DNA of 64,000 bases from CAVTWH01 sp963794685 (GTDB taxonomy: Bacteria > Actinomycetota > Actinomycetes > Mycobacteriales > Micromonosporaceae). The stretch covers positions 62,001 to 126,000 of the forward strand of contig CAWCFK010000015.1 of NCBI GenBank assembly GCA_963794685.1, given 5' to 3'. How positions within the stretch are numbered: position 1 is the stretch's first letter; the number at the start of each line of letters is the position of its first letter. Below, piece by piece: positions 56,040 through 63,738 of this stretch. Under the pieces are notes generated by a model, which worked only from the letters and a program-made list of their open reading frames with translations, was not told the DNA's origin and made no database searches. The position numbers and the translations under genes were made by a program.

Positions 56040-56831
56040 ATGATCGCCGCAGCGCCCCGCTCCGTTGAGTTGCCCGAGCGGGTGGCCGAGATGATCAGGG
56101 GCCGTTCGTACCGGCCGATGTGGCACAGCGAGCTGGGCAGTCTCACCTTCGAAGTCCAGGACGACGAGAGCGGTCGTACCTTCCTCAAGTGGTCGCCGGC
56201 CGGCAGTGGCCTCGACTTCACCCGGGAAGCGGAACGGCTGGCCTGGGCGGGGAAGTACGTCACGGTACCCACGGTGTTGGAGGTCGGCGCCGACAGCACC
56301 GGGCAGTGGCTGGTCACCGCCGGGCTGCCGGGGGAGAACGCGGTCACCGACGAGTGGCGTACCCAGCCGCGCGTCGCCGTGACCGCGATGGCGCAGGGCC
56401 TGCGCCGGTTGCACGACACGCTGCCGGTTGCGGCCTGCCCGTACACCTGGAGTTCCGCCGACCGGCTGGCCACCGCCCGCGAGCGCGGCCACCTCGACCC
56501 GGCGCAGTGGCACCCGGACCACGCGCACCTGGAGCCGGGCACGGCGCTGGCGCTGCTGGCCGTCGCCCCGGAGATCGACCGGCCGGTGGTCTGTCACGGT
56601 GACGCCTGCGCGCCGAACACGCTGATCGACGCCGAGGGCCGGTTCGTCGGCCACGTCGACCTGGGCGCGCTCGGCGTCGCCGACCGCTGGGCGGATCTCG
56701 CCATCGGCTCGTGGAGCCTGGAGTGGAACTACGGCCCGGGTTGGCAGGACCTGTTCTTCGACGTGTACGGGGTGACCGCGGACGCCGACCGGATCGCCTA
56801 CTACCGGCTGCTCTGGGACGTCAGCCCCTGA
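56040..56831 (+). CDS. Aminoglycoside 3'-phosphotransferase-like kinase
   Basis: 263 residues from ATG 56040. The kinase fold shows FEVQDDESGRTFLKWSP (ATP lysine), REAERLAWAGKYVTVPTVLEVG, the catalytic loop VVCHGDACAPNTLID (HGDxxxxN) and the metal-binding GHVDLGALGVADRWADLA (DxG). This is closest in pattern to APH(3') enzymes, which phosphorylate and inactivate kanamycin-type drugs. Whether it acts on an aminoglycoside or another hydroxylated metabolite is not certain. Confidence 0.85.
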   Translation: MIAAAPRSVELPERVAEMIRGRSYRPMWHSELGSLTFEVQDDESGRTFLKWSPAGSGLDFTREAERLAWAGKYVTVPTVLEVGADSTGQWLVTAGLPGENAVTDEWRTQPRVAVTAMAQGLRRLHDTLPVAACPYTWSSADRLATARERGHLDPAQWHPDHAHLEPGTALALLAVAPEIDRPVVCHGDACAPNTLIDAEGRFVGHVDLGALGVADRWADLAIGSWSLEWNYGPGWQDLFFDVYGVTADADRIAYYRLLWDVSP

Positions 56832-56884
56832 CGCGACAGGTCGCCGTGCCGTGACCGGCGGTTGCGAGTTTCGTTACGTTTTGT

Positions 56885-57946
56885 GTGGAAACACCCCCGG
56901 CTGGTGACCGGCACTGGCTGGGCACGCGGATCGCCACGCCGACCGTTTTCGGACTGTTCGCCGGGGCGGGGGCGCTGGTCGCCTGGGCCGGGTTCCGGGC
57001 GTTGTCGGCGATGTCCGCGGTGCTGGTTGTCCTGGTCGCCGCGGTGCTGCTGGCGGTCGGCTTACAGCGGGCCGTGACGGTACTGCGCCGGCACCGGGTA
57101 CCGCCCAGGGCGGCCCTGCTGATCGTGGTCGGCGGCCTGCTCGCGGTGGCGATCGGAGCGGTGGCGCTGTTCCTACCGTTCCTGATCGACCAGGCGCAGG
57201 CGCTCGGCCGGGAACTCGGCGCAACCCTGGACCGGCTGCAGGCCAGCTCAACCGGGCGCCGGTTCGACGACAGCTACGACCTGTCCGCGCGGCTGCGCGA
57301 ACTGTTCACCCCGGAACGGGTACGGGCGCTGGCGTCCGGGGTGCTCGGCGGAGTCGGTGCGGTCGTAGGTATCACGATCGGCGTGCTGACCACCGGGGTG
57401 CTGACGCTCTACCTGCTCGCCAGCTTCGACCGGGTCACCGCGGCGGTGTACCGGGCGATGCCGGCCAGCAAACGGGAGAACGCGGCGCGGATCGGCGCGG
57501 ACATCATCACCAAGATCGGCTCGTACCTGGTCGGGGTGGCGCTCGTGGCGGTCTGCGCGGGCTCCACCGCACTGGTGTTCATGCTCGTGACGGGCATCCC
57601 GTACGCCATGGTCCTGGCCCTGGTGGTGGCCGCATTCGACACCATCCCACAGGTCGGCGCGACCATCGGCGCGTCGCTGGTGGTGCTGATCGGCTGGGGC
57701 GAGTCGTTCGGAGTGGCGCTCGCCGCGACGGTGTTCTTCATCGTCTACCAGCAGATCGAGAACTGGCTGATCTACCCCCGGGTGATGCGCTACGCGGTCC
57801 GCGTCTCCGGCCTGGCCGCCCTGCTCAGCGTGCTGGCGGGTACCGCGATCGCCGGAGTGTTCGGCGCGCTGGTGGCCGTCCCCACGTACGCGGCCGTCAG
57901 CATCGTGGCACGGGAGGTGCTGCTGCCCCGGCAGGATGCCCGGTGA
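56885..57946 (+). CDS. AI-2E family transporter (PerM-like)
   Basis: 353 residues from GTG 56885. About eight membrane helices in the family's pattern: three N-terminal helices and an extracytoplasmic region (QALGRELGATLDRLQASS ... LRELFTPERVRALASGVLGGVG) lead to the conserved TTGVLTLYLLASFDRVTAAVYRAMP. After that come DTIPQVGATIGASLVVLIGW and VFFIVYQQIENWLIYPRVMRYAVRVSGLAALLSVL. Family members export signalling molecules or ions. Function of this one unknown. Confidence 0.93.
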   Translation: METPPAGDRHWLGTRIATPTVFGLFAGAGALVAWAGFRALSAMSAVLVVLVAAVLLAVGLQRAVTVLRRHRVPPRAALLIVVGGLLAVAIGAVALFLPFLIDQAQALGRELGATLDRLQASSTGRRFDDSYDLSARLRELFTPERVRALASGVLGGVGAVVGITIGVLTTGVLTLYLLASFDRVTAAVYRAMPASKRENAARIGADIITKIGSYLVGVALVAVCAGSTALVFMLVTGIPYAMVLALVVAAFDTIPQVGATIGASLVVLIGWGESFGVALAATVFFIVYQQIENWLIYPRVMRYAVRVSGLAALLSVLAGTAIAGVFGALVAVPTYAAVSIVAREVLLPRQDAR

Positions 57947-58016
57947 CCGCGATTGACATCCACGGGAGCGAATGCTCTGATCTGTCAACCGGTCTGCCTA
58001 TCCCGGGGAGCAGCGC

Positions 58017-59012
58017 GTGGTACGCCCGACCAGACGGCTCATCCTCAGTACCGCCGGTGTCCTCGCCGCCGTCACGGTGCTCGCCACCGGCGTCGCGCTC
58101 ACAGTCACCCGACACGGCTCCGGCACCGGGAACCGGCCTGCTGCCGGCGACCACTCGGGCGTCGCAGTCGCAGGGACAGCCGACTCCGGCAGCTCGCCGT
58201 CCGGTTCGGCGTCTCCGACAGCCTCGCCTTCCCCGGGCGCGTCGTCCGCTTCGCCCGCGCGGAGTGGGCAGCCGGCCACCAGCCGGCCGGCGACCGGGCA
58301 CGTCGACCTCGGTGACCCGCACAAGAAGGACATCGCCATGCGGCTGGTGTCCAGTGCGGAGAACTCGTCGCTGGACTGGCGGGCCCAGTTCGGGTACATC
58401 CAGGACATCGGGGACGGTCGCGGGTACACCGGCGGGATCATCGGGTTCTGCTCGGGTACCGGGGACATGCTCGAACTCGTGCAGGCGTACACGAATCGCA
58501 AGCCGGGCAACGTGCTCGCCGGGTACCTCCCGGCACTGCGCAAGCTCGACGGCAGCGACTCGCACGCGGGCCTGGACCCCAACTTCACCCGGGACTGGAA
58601 GACCGCCGCCGCCGACCCGACCTTCCAGGCCGCCCAGGAAGCCGAGCGGGACCGGGTGTACTTCAACCCCGCTGTCGCCCAGGCGAAGGCGGACGGCCTC
58701 TACGCGCTCGGCCAGTTCCTCTACTACGACGCGATCGTCATGCACGGCCCCGGCAACGACGGCGTCAGCTTCGGCGGCATCCGGCGCACCGCGATGAGCC
58801 GGGCGAAGACCCCCGCGCAGGGCGGCGACCAGGTGGCGTACCTCAACGCGTTCCTGGACGCGCGGGCCGCCGCCATGCGGGCAGAGGAGGCGCACAGCGA
58901 CACCAGCCGGGTCGACACCGAGCAGCGGGTATTCCTGGCCGCCGGCAACCTCGACCTGAACACCCCGCTGTCCTGGAAGGTCTACGGCGACCCGTACCGG
59001 ATCAGCAGCTGA
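58017..59012 (+). CDS. Secreted GH46 chitosanase
   Basis: 331 residues from GTG 58017. An N-terminal signal segment (RLILSTAGVLAAVTVLATGVALTV) is followed by a Ser/Pro/Thr-rich linker (to about residue 95) and a GH46 domain: MRLVSSAENSSLDW holds the catalytic glutamate, and FGYIQDIGDGRGYTGGIIGFCSGTGDMLELV the catalytic aspartate, both in the standard context. It cuts beta-1,4-linked glucosamine polymers. TTGACA at 57953 and the inverted GAGC-GAAT-GCTC at 57967 lie in the promoter region. Confidence 0.97.
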   Translation: MVRPTRRLILSTAGVLAAVTVLATGVALTVTRHGSGTGNRPAAGDHSGVAVAGTADSGSSPSGSASPTASPSPGASSASPARSGQPATSRPATGHVDLGDPHKKDIAMRLVSSAENSSLDWRAQFGYIQDIGDGRGYTGGIIGFCSGTGDMLELVQAYTNRKPGNVLAGYLPALRKLDGSDSHAGLDPNFTRDWKTAAADPTFQAAQEAERDRVYFNPAVAQAKADGLYALGQFLYYDAIVMHGPGNDGVSFGGIRRTAMSRAKTPAQGGDQVAYLNAFLDARAAAMRAEEAHSDTSRVDTEQRVFLAAGNLDLNTPLSWKVYGDPYRISS

Positions 59013-59084
59013 ATAAAATCCGTTGGCAGCACCGCACAGTGGCCCGTACGGTGATCTCACCAGCACGAAGCAGAGGAGCCGGAA

Positions 59085-59219
59085 ATGTTGTGGCACAACG
59101 CGAAAGGCCCGCAGTCCCAAGCGCTGCGCGGCGCGTGGTGCCCGGCGACCGGCAGGTCCCCGGTCGGTTTCTTCGGCGGCCACCAGCAGGGTGACCCCAC
59201 GGGCAGGTGGCGCGGCTGA
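59085..59219 (+). CDS. Small hypothetical protein before tRNA-Trp
   Basis: 44 residues (MLWHNAKGPQSQALRGAWCPATG...) from ATG 59085 behind AGAGGAGCCGG, an excellent ribosome-binding site. Followed 17 bases later by a clean intrinsic terminator, so it has its own short transcript. Trp- and Gly-rich with one Cys. No family recognised. Confidence 0.6.
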   Translation: MLWHNAKGPQSQALRGAWCPATGRSPVGFFGGHQQGDPTGRWRG

Positions 59220-59236
59220 GTCCGCAAGGCTCCGCC

Positions 59237-59271
59237 GCCGCCCACCCGGTCCCGGGGTCGGGCGGCTTTTT
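59237..59271 (+). terminator. Intrinsic terminator
   Basis: GCCGCCC pairs with GGGCGGC with further pairing inside (ACCC/GGGT), followed by TTTTT at 59267-59271. It ends the small-protein transcript and sits 32 bases before tRNA-Trp. Confidence 0.88.
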
Positions 59272-59302
59272 CGTTCCACCACAAGCAAACGGTGACTTAC
59301 CT

Positions 59303-59375
59303 ACGGGTGTAGCTCAACTGGCTGAGCAGCGGTCTCCAAAACCGCCGGTTGCAGGTTCGAATCCTGTCACCCGTG
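59303..59375 (+). tRNA. tRNA-Trp (CCA)
   Basis: Complete cloverleaf: acceptor ACGGGTG/CACCCGT, D-arm GCTC/GAGC, anticodon stem GCGGT/ACCGC with loop CTCCAAA (anticodon CCA), variable CGGTT, T-arm GCAGG/CCTGT with loop TTCGAAT, discriminator G. CCA is not encoded. Confidence 0.97.
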
Positions 59376-59424
59376 CGTACCAACGGCTCCGGCGTTGCCG
59401 GTGGCCATCCACTGTGGACAGACA

Positions 59425-59541
59425 GCGCCATCCCGGTGCGTAGGTGGTCGGTTACTTCGGCATGTGTGGGTTCGACTCCCGCCCGCCGGTCCTGCGAGGG
59501 TCGGCTGAAACCGACCGCCGCCTCGGATCTCGGGATGGCGC
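59425..59541 (+). ncRNA. Y-RNA-like RNA, unit 1
   Basis: Closing stem GCGCCATCCCG/CGGGATGGCGC (11 bp, perfect). Internal loop GTGCGTA opposite GCCTCGGATCT. Inner stem GGTGGTCGG/CCGACCGCC (9 bp, one G-T pair), then TACTTCG. A T-arm with a standard loop follows (GTGGG-TTCGACT-CCCGC), and an 8-bp acceptor-like hairpin GCCGGTCC/GGGTCGGC closed by TGCGA. No D-arm. First of three tandem units upstream of the Ro60 gene. Y RNA identity is inferred from shared architecture and context. Confidence 0.7.
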
Positions 59542-59554
59542 ACCAACAGCAGCA

Positions 59555-59660
59555 CCTTCCCGGTGCGCAGACGGACGGCTACTTCGTCTCCGAATCGCCC
59601 CCATCGGGCGATGTGGGATTGACACCCCACACACCGGCCGTCGACCAGATCTCGGGAGGG
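59555..59660 (+). ncRNA. Y-RNA-like RNA, unit 2
   Basis: Closing stem CCTTCCCG/CGGGAGGG (8 bp, one wobble). The same internal loop GTGCGCA opposite GACCAGATCT, inner stem GACGGC/GCCGTC, then TACTTCG. The distal part has a hairpin ATCGCCC/GGGCGAT and a degenerate T-arm (GTGGG-ATTGACAC-CCCAC). The tRNA resemblance is weakest of the three. Confidence 0.65.
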
Positions 59661-59680
59661 CCACAACTTCAGACGCCAAC

Positions 59681-59827
59681 GGGGTGCCCGGTGCGCAGGC
59701 ATCGGGGTACTTCGAATTCGGATCGAGAGGTCGCGGGGTTCGAATCCCCGCCCGGCCGACCACATCGGCCGGTAGCTCAGCGGAAGAGCGCTATGTCCCC
59801 GGAGCCGACCCGGATCTCGGGCACCCC
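59681..59827 (+). ncRNA. Y-RNA-like RNA, unit 3, with permuted tRNA-like module (YrlA type)
   Basis: Closing stem GGGGTGCCCG/CGGGCACCCC (10 bp). Internal loop GTGCGCA opposite GACCCGGATCT, then TACTTCG. Distal module in permuted tRNA order: T-arm CGGGG-TTCGAAT-CCCCG (59734-59750), acceptor 3' strand CCGGCCGA (59752-59759), loop CCACA, acceptor 5' strand TCGGCCGG (59765-59772), TA (positions 8-9), and D-arm GCTC-AGCGGAA-GAGC (59775-59789). The RNA ends lie where a tRNA has its anticodon stem. This is the topology described for YrlA. It is next to the Ro60 gene. Confidence 0.85.
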
Positions 59828-59840
59828 AGGCGTCTGTCGG

Positions 59841-59872
59841 AAGGGCTCCTCCCCGTACGGAGAGGAGCCCTT
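59841..59872 (+). promoter_or_regulatory. Hairpin enclosing the ribosome-binding site of the Ro60 gene
   Basis: AAGGGCTCCT pairs perfectly with AGGAGCCCTT. The right arm contains part of GGAGAGGAG (59859-59867), the only plausible Shine-Dalgarno sequence of the gene starting at 59877. The hairpin could end the Y RNA transcript and mask translation. Confidence 0.6.
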
Positions 59873-59876
59873 CACC

Positions 59877-61448
59877 ATGTCCAAGTTCAACAGCAGCACG
59901 GTCCGGGCGGCGGTCCGGTCGGCGGTCGTGGGTCACCGGCTGCCCGTCGGGCGTACCCACGAAGGCGCGCCCGGTTACGGACGCGACGCGAAGAGCGAGC
60001 TGTTCCTGCTCGCCGTGGCGAACATGGTCGGCGAGGACACCTTCTACGAGCAGGCCGGCGACCGGGACGACCGGTACCAGCGGCTGCTGCACCAGGTCGC
60101 GGTGGACGACTCGACCTGGACGGCCGGGTTCCTGCGCTGGCTGCGTGCCGACGCCAACCTGCGCTCCGCCGCCATCGTCGGCGCCGCCGAGGCCGTCCGG
60201 GCGCGGCTGGTCGCCGGTGTCGGGCCGGGTCCGGTGACGAACCGGAGCCTGATCGACTCGGTACTGCTGCGCGCCGACGAGCCCGGCGAACTGCTCGGCT
60301 ACTGGACCTCCCGGTACGGCCGGGCCATCCCCAAGCCGGTCAAGCGCGGGGTCGCCGACGCGGTGCTGCGGCTCTACAGCGAGCGGTCGCTGCTCAAGTA
60401 CGACACCGCATCGCACGCGTTCCGCTTCGGTGACGTGCTCGACCTCGTACACCCGGCAACTGATCGTGATTGGCAGGGTGAGCTGTTCCGGCACGCGCTG
60501 GACCGGCGGCACGGCCGGGGTGAGGTGATCCCCGAGCGGCTCGCGATGCTGCGGGCCAACGCCGCGCTGCGGGCCGCCGCCACCAACCAGCCGGACCTGC
60601 TGCTCGACGCCGACCGGCTCCGGGAGGCCGGGATGACCTGGGAGGACGCCCTGTCGCTCGGCGGTTCGACGCTGCCCAAGGCCCGGCTGTGGGAGGCCAT
60701 GATTCCGTCGATGGGGTTGTTCGCGCTGGCCCGCAACCTGCGCAACTTCGACCAGGCCGGGGTCTGCGACGAGGTCGCGGCCACCGTCGCGGCCCGGTTC
60801 GCCGACCCGGCGCAGGTGGCCGGCTCGCGGATGTTCCCGTTCCGTTGGCTGGCCGCCTACCGCAACGCGCCGTCGCTGCGCTGGGGGCATGCCCTCGACC
60901 GGGCGCTGACCGCGTCGCTGGTGAACGTGCCGGCGCTGCCCGGCCGCACGCTGATCCTGGTCGACGTGTCCGGCTCGATGTTCTCGTCCACGGCCGGCCG
61001 GATGTCGGACATGAACCGGGCCGACGTCGCGGGCGTCTTCGGCGCGGCGCTGGCGCTGCGCACCGACCCGACGCTGGTCTGGTTCAACGGCAGCTCGGCA
61101 GCGGTGAAGGTGCCGCGCGGTGGGTCGCTGCTGCGGCTCGTCGAGTCGATCCCGCGGCCTTCCGGCGGCACGTCGACGGCCGCGGCTGTGCAGCGGTGGT
61201 ACCGCCGGCACGACCGGGTCGTGATCCTCACCGACGAGCAGGCCAACTACAGCGGCCAGCACGACGTGGCCGCGTCGGTACCGGCGAGCGTGCCGGTCTA
61301 CACCTGGAACCTCGGCGGCTACCGGCTCGGCCACGCCCCGTCGGGTACCGGCAACCGGCACGCGTTCGGCGGGATGTCGGACGCCGCGTTCCGGCTGATC
61401 CCGCTCCTTGAGCGCGGGACGGATTCCGGCTGGCCCTGGCAGCAGTAG
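59877..61448 (+). CDS. rsr: TROVE domain protein (bacterial Ro60/Rsr)
   Basis: 523 residues from ATG 59877. Residues ~1-340 are the TROVE/HEAT-like ring (SELFLLAVANMVGEDTFYE, GFLRWLRADANLRSAAIVGAAEAV, RFGDVLDLVHP, SMGLFALARNLRNFDQAGV). The rest is a von Willebrand A domain with the metal-binding DVSGSMFSS (about residue 363), GGTSTAAAV and ILTDEQANY. Ro60 proteins hold Y RNAs and misfolded RNAs and, in bacteria, couple them to nucleases such as PNPase during stress and rRNA maturation. Three candidate Y RNAs are encoded directly upstream. Confidence 0.95.
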   Translation: MSKFNSSTVRAAVRSAVVGHRLPVGRTHEGAPGYGRDAKSELFLLAVANMVGEDTFYEQAGDRDDRYQRLLHQVAVDDSTWTAGFLRWLRADANLRSAAIVGAAEAVRARLVAGVGPGPVTNRSLIDSVLLRADEPGELLGYWTSRYGRAIPKPVKRGVADAVLRLYSERSLLKYDTASHAFRFGDVLDLVHPATDRDWQGELFRHALDRRHGRGEVIPERLAMLRANAALRAAATNQPDLLLDADRLREAGMTWEDALSLGGSTLPKARLWEAMIPSMGLFALARNLRNFDQAGVCDEVAATVAARFADPAQVAGSRMFPFRWLAAYRNAPSLRWGHALDRALTASLVNVPALPGRTLILVDVSGSMFSSTAGRMSDMNRADVAGVFGAALALRTDPTLVWFNGSSAAVKVPRGGSLLRLVESIPRPSGGTSTAAAVQRWYRRHDRVVILTDEQANYSGQHDVAASVPASVPVYTWNLGGYRLGHAPSGTGNRHAFGGMSDAAFRLIPLLERGTDSGWPWQQ

Positions 61449-61452
61449 CGCG

Positions 61453-61485
61453 ACGGGCGGCCCGCACCGTGCGGGCCGCCCGTCA
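61453..61485. terminator. Terminator of the Ro60 gene
   Basis: Perfect 15-bp stem GACGGGCGGCCCGCA/TGCGGGCCGCCCGTC around CCG, starting four bases after the stop codon. Confidence 0.88.
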
Positions 61486-61541
61486 CATCCCACGCCGTAG
61501 ACGTCGCTGCGCAGACTCCGGCTGCGCGCTAAGTTCCGGAA

Positions 61542-62024
61542 GTGACCGTGGTGGATCCGTCAAGCGAAGACTGTCCCATCTGTGCGAAGCATCGCGGCGA
61601 AGGCCCGCTCGTCGGTGGTCCGTTGGTATGGGAGGACAAGCAGGTGCTCGTCTACCACCGGCCACCCGGTGCGAGCGGCCGGGTGATCCTCGGCCACCTG
61701 TTCGTGGAGACCCGCCGCCACGCCCCCTACCTGGACGAGCTCACCGACGCGGAAGCCGGCGCGGTCGGCTGGGCCGCGTCACGGGCGGCAGCGGCGCTGC
61801 GCGGTGAACTGGACCCGGAGCAGGTGTTCTCCGCAATCGTCGGCACGGGTGTCGCCCACTTCCACCAACACGTCTTCGCGCGCCATCGGGGCACGCCCGC
61901 CGAGCTTGACTGGATGAGCGGTAACGAATGGGACGGCGCCCCGCGCGGTGGTCAGGCGGAAGTCACCGCGCTGGCGGACCGCCTGCGGTCGCACTTCGGT
62001 GGTCAGCGCCCCGATCATCCGTAG
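61542..62024 (+). CDS. HIT family hydrolase
   Basis: 160 residues from GTG 61542. The histidine-triad HFHQHVF lies near residue 108, preceded by an ILGHLFVETRRHAPYLDELTD stretch typical of HIT proteins. CPIC at the N-terminus suggests a zinc site. These enzymes hydrolyse nucleoside phosphoramidates or dinucleotide polyphosphates. Transcribed separately from the Ro60 gene because of the strong terminator between. Confidence 0.93.
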   Translation: MTVVDPSSEDCPICAKHRGEGPLVGGPLVWEDKQVLVYHRPPGASGRVILGHLFVETRRHAPYLDELTDAEAGAVGWAASRAAAALRGELDPEQVFSAIVGTGVAHFHQHVFARHRGTPAELDWMSGNEWDGAPRGGQAEVTALADRLRSHFGGQRPDHP

Positions 62025-62177
62025 GGCTGGCAAGTCGTTGGTGGGCGGGCACCTGCTCACGGAGTGACGGGCGGTGCCGTTGGAGAACTTGAACATCAAC
62101 AGTTCCGGTCCGGCCGCGGCCCCGTCAAGCAGCCGTTCCGGAGAACTGCGCCGGCCGTGCGGCTAGCGTCGGAAGCC

Positions 62178-63731
62178 GTGGGGTACAGCGTCAGGAGCCC
62201 CGTGCCGGCTGCGGATGAGCTGCCGCCAGCCGGTCGCTGCGCGCCGGTCGCACCACCCGTGCGTGGCTGGCGGCGGGCGGCGCTGACCGTGCCGGCCGTC
62301 CTCGCGGCCACCGTGTCCGGGCTGGTCGGGCTGACCAACCGACCGCTCTGGCGGGACGAGTACGCCACGGTGTACGCCGTCGGCGCGTCCCGGCGGGAGT
62401 TGACGAGCCTGCTGGCCAACGTCGACGCATGGCGCGGGCTGTACTACGTCGGGCTGCGGCTGTGGGTGGCGGTGGCCGGCGACTCGACGGTGGCGCTGCG
62501 GATCCCGTCCGTCGTGGGCACCGTGGTCGCCGTGGCCGCGCTCACCCTGCTGGGCGTACGGCTGCTCGGCCCGTTGGCTGGCGTGGTCGCCGGGCTGCTC
62601 GGCGCGCTGCTGCCCACGACGGCGCTGTACGCCGACTTCGCCCGCGAGTACGCCTGGGTGCAGGCGGTGGCCGTGCTGTCCACGCTGGCGCTGCTGGCCG
62701 CGCTGGATCGGCCGTCCGGCTGGCGCTGGGTGCGCTACGGGGCCCTCACCGTGCTGGTCGTCTACCTGCACGCGGTGGCGGGACTGATCCTGTTGGCGCA
62801 CGCCGCGTTCGTGTACGGCCGGTACGGTCGCCGCCTGCCGGCCGATGCCCCCCGGCGACGTGGGCGCGCCTTCGCCGTCACGGTAGTGGTGGTGCTGCTT
62901 TTCACGGCTCCGCTGGTGTACCTGGCTACCCAGCAGAAGGCGGCGGCCGACTGGATCCGCAACGACTGGGAGGCGGTCGTCGCCTTCCCGACCTATCTCT
63001 TCGGCTCCCTGTCGGTGGCGGCGTTGGTGGTCGGTGGCGCCCTGCTCGGCTGCGTGGCGCTGGGTCGGGCCCGGTCCGGCCTGGTCGTCCCGCTGCTGCT
63101 GTGGGCGCTGGCGCCGCCGGCGGTGTGCTACGCCGCCTACCCGGCCGCGCACCTGTTCGCCGCCCGGTACTCCCTGTTCACCCTGCCGGCCTGGGCGCTG
63201 CTGGCGTCCGCCGCGGTCACCACCGGGTGGCCGTCGACCGGCTCCGCGCCGGGCCGGCTGCGGCTGGTGGCCGCGTCGCTGGCGGTGCTGGCCCTGCTGG
63301 CCGTCTCCTGGCCGGCTCAGCGGGCCGTCCGGGATCCGGCCCGCCAGCACGACCCGGACTTCACGGCCGCGGCCCGGCTGGTGGCCGCCGGGTACCGGAC
63401 CGGTGACGGCATCGTCTACGCCGGCACACCGCAGCTCAGCCGGCTCGCTTTCCGACACGAGCTGACCGGGCCGACGCCCCGGGACGTGTTGGTGTCCGTG
63501 CCGTTGGATCAGATCCACACGTTCCACGCGGTGGACTGCCCCGAACGGGCGGTCGCGCGGTGCGTCGGGCAGACAGACCGGATCTGGCTGGTGGTCCTGG
63601 GCGACGAGCGCGACCCGTTCGCGGCGCTGGCCCGCCACTACCGCACGTACCTGCGCAACCACTACCGGGTGACGTCAACGGCGACGCTGCGCAGGGTGCG
63701 GGTCGTGCTGCTGCTACGCGGGCGGGTCTGA
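62178..63731 (+). CDS. GT39-like membrane glycosyltransferase
   Basis: 517 residues from GTG 62178 (the frame is open 38 codons further upstream but a GGAAG precedes this GTG). Around ten to twelve membrane helices. The first extracytoplasmic loop has LWRDEYATVYAVGASRRELTSLLAN, where the acidic DE matches the catalytic site of polyprenyl-phosphate-dependent GT39/ArnT-type transferases. LYYVGLRLWVAVAGDSTVALRIPSVVG follows as in that family. A C-terminal soluble region (~90 residues) lies outside. Donor and acceptor unknown. Confidence 0.8.
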   Translation: MGYSVRSPVPAADELPPAGRCAPVAPPVRGWRRAALTVPAVLAATVSGLVGLTNRPLWRDEYATVYAVGASRRELTSLLANVDAWRGLYYVGLRLWVAVAGDSTVALRIPSVVGTVVAVAALTLLGVRLLGPLAGVVAGLLGALLPTTALYADFAREYAWVQAVAVLSTLALLAALDRPSGWRWVRYGALTVLVVYLHAVAGLILLAHAAFVYGRYGRRLPADAPRRRGRAFAVTVVVVLLFTAPLVYLATQQKAAADWIRNDWEAVVAFPTYLFGSLSVAALVVGGALLGCVALGRARSGLVVPLLLWALAPPAVCYAAYPAAHLFAARYSLFTLPAWALLASAAVTTGWPSTGSAPGRLRLVAASLAVLALLAVSWPAQRAVRDPARQHDPDFTAAARLVAAGYRTGDGIVYAGTPQLSRLAFRHELTGPTPRDVLVSVPLDQIHTFHAVDCPERAVARCVGQTDRIWLVVLGDERDPFAALARHYRTYLRNHYRVTSTATLRRVRVVLLLRGRV

Positions 63732-63738
63732 GTTCCGA

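Noticed and set aside
59735..59790. A second, ordinary tRNA gene
   Set aside because: T-arm precedes the D-arm and there is no anticodon arm between them; the order is permuted, so it is assigned to the Y-like RNA.
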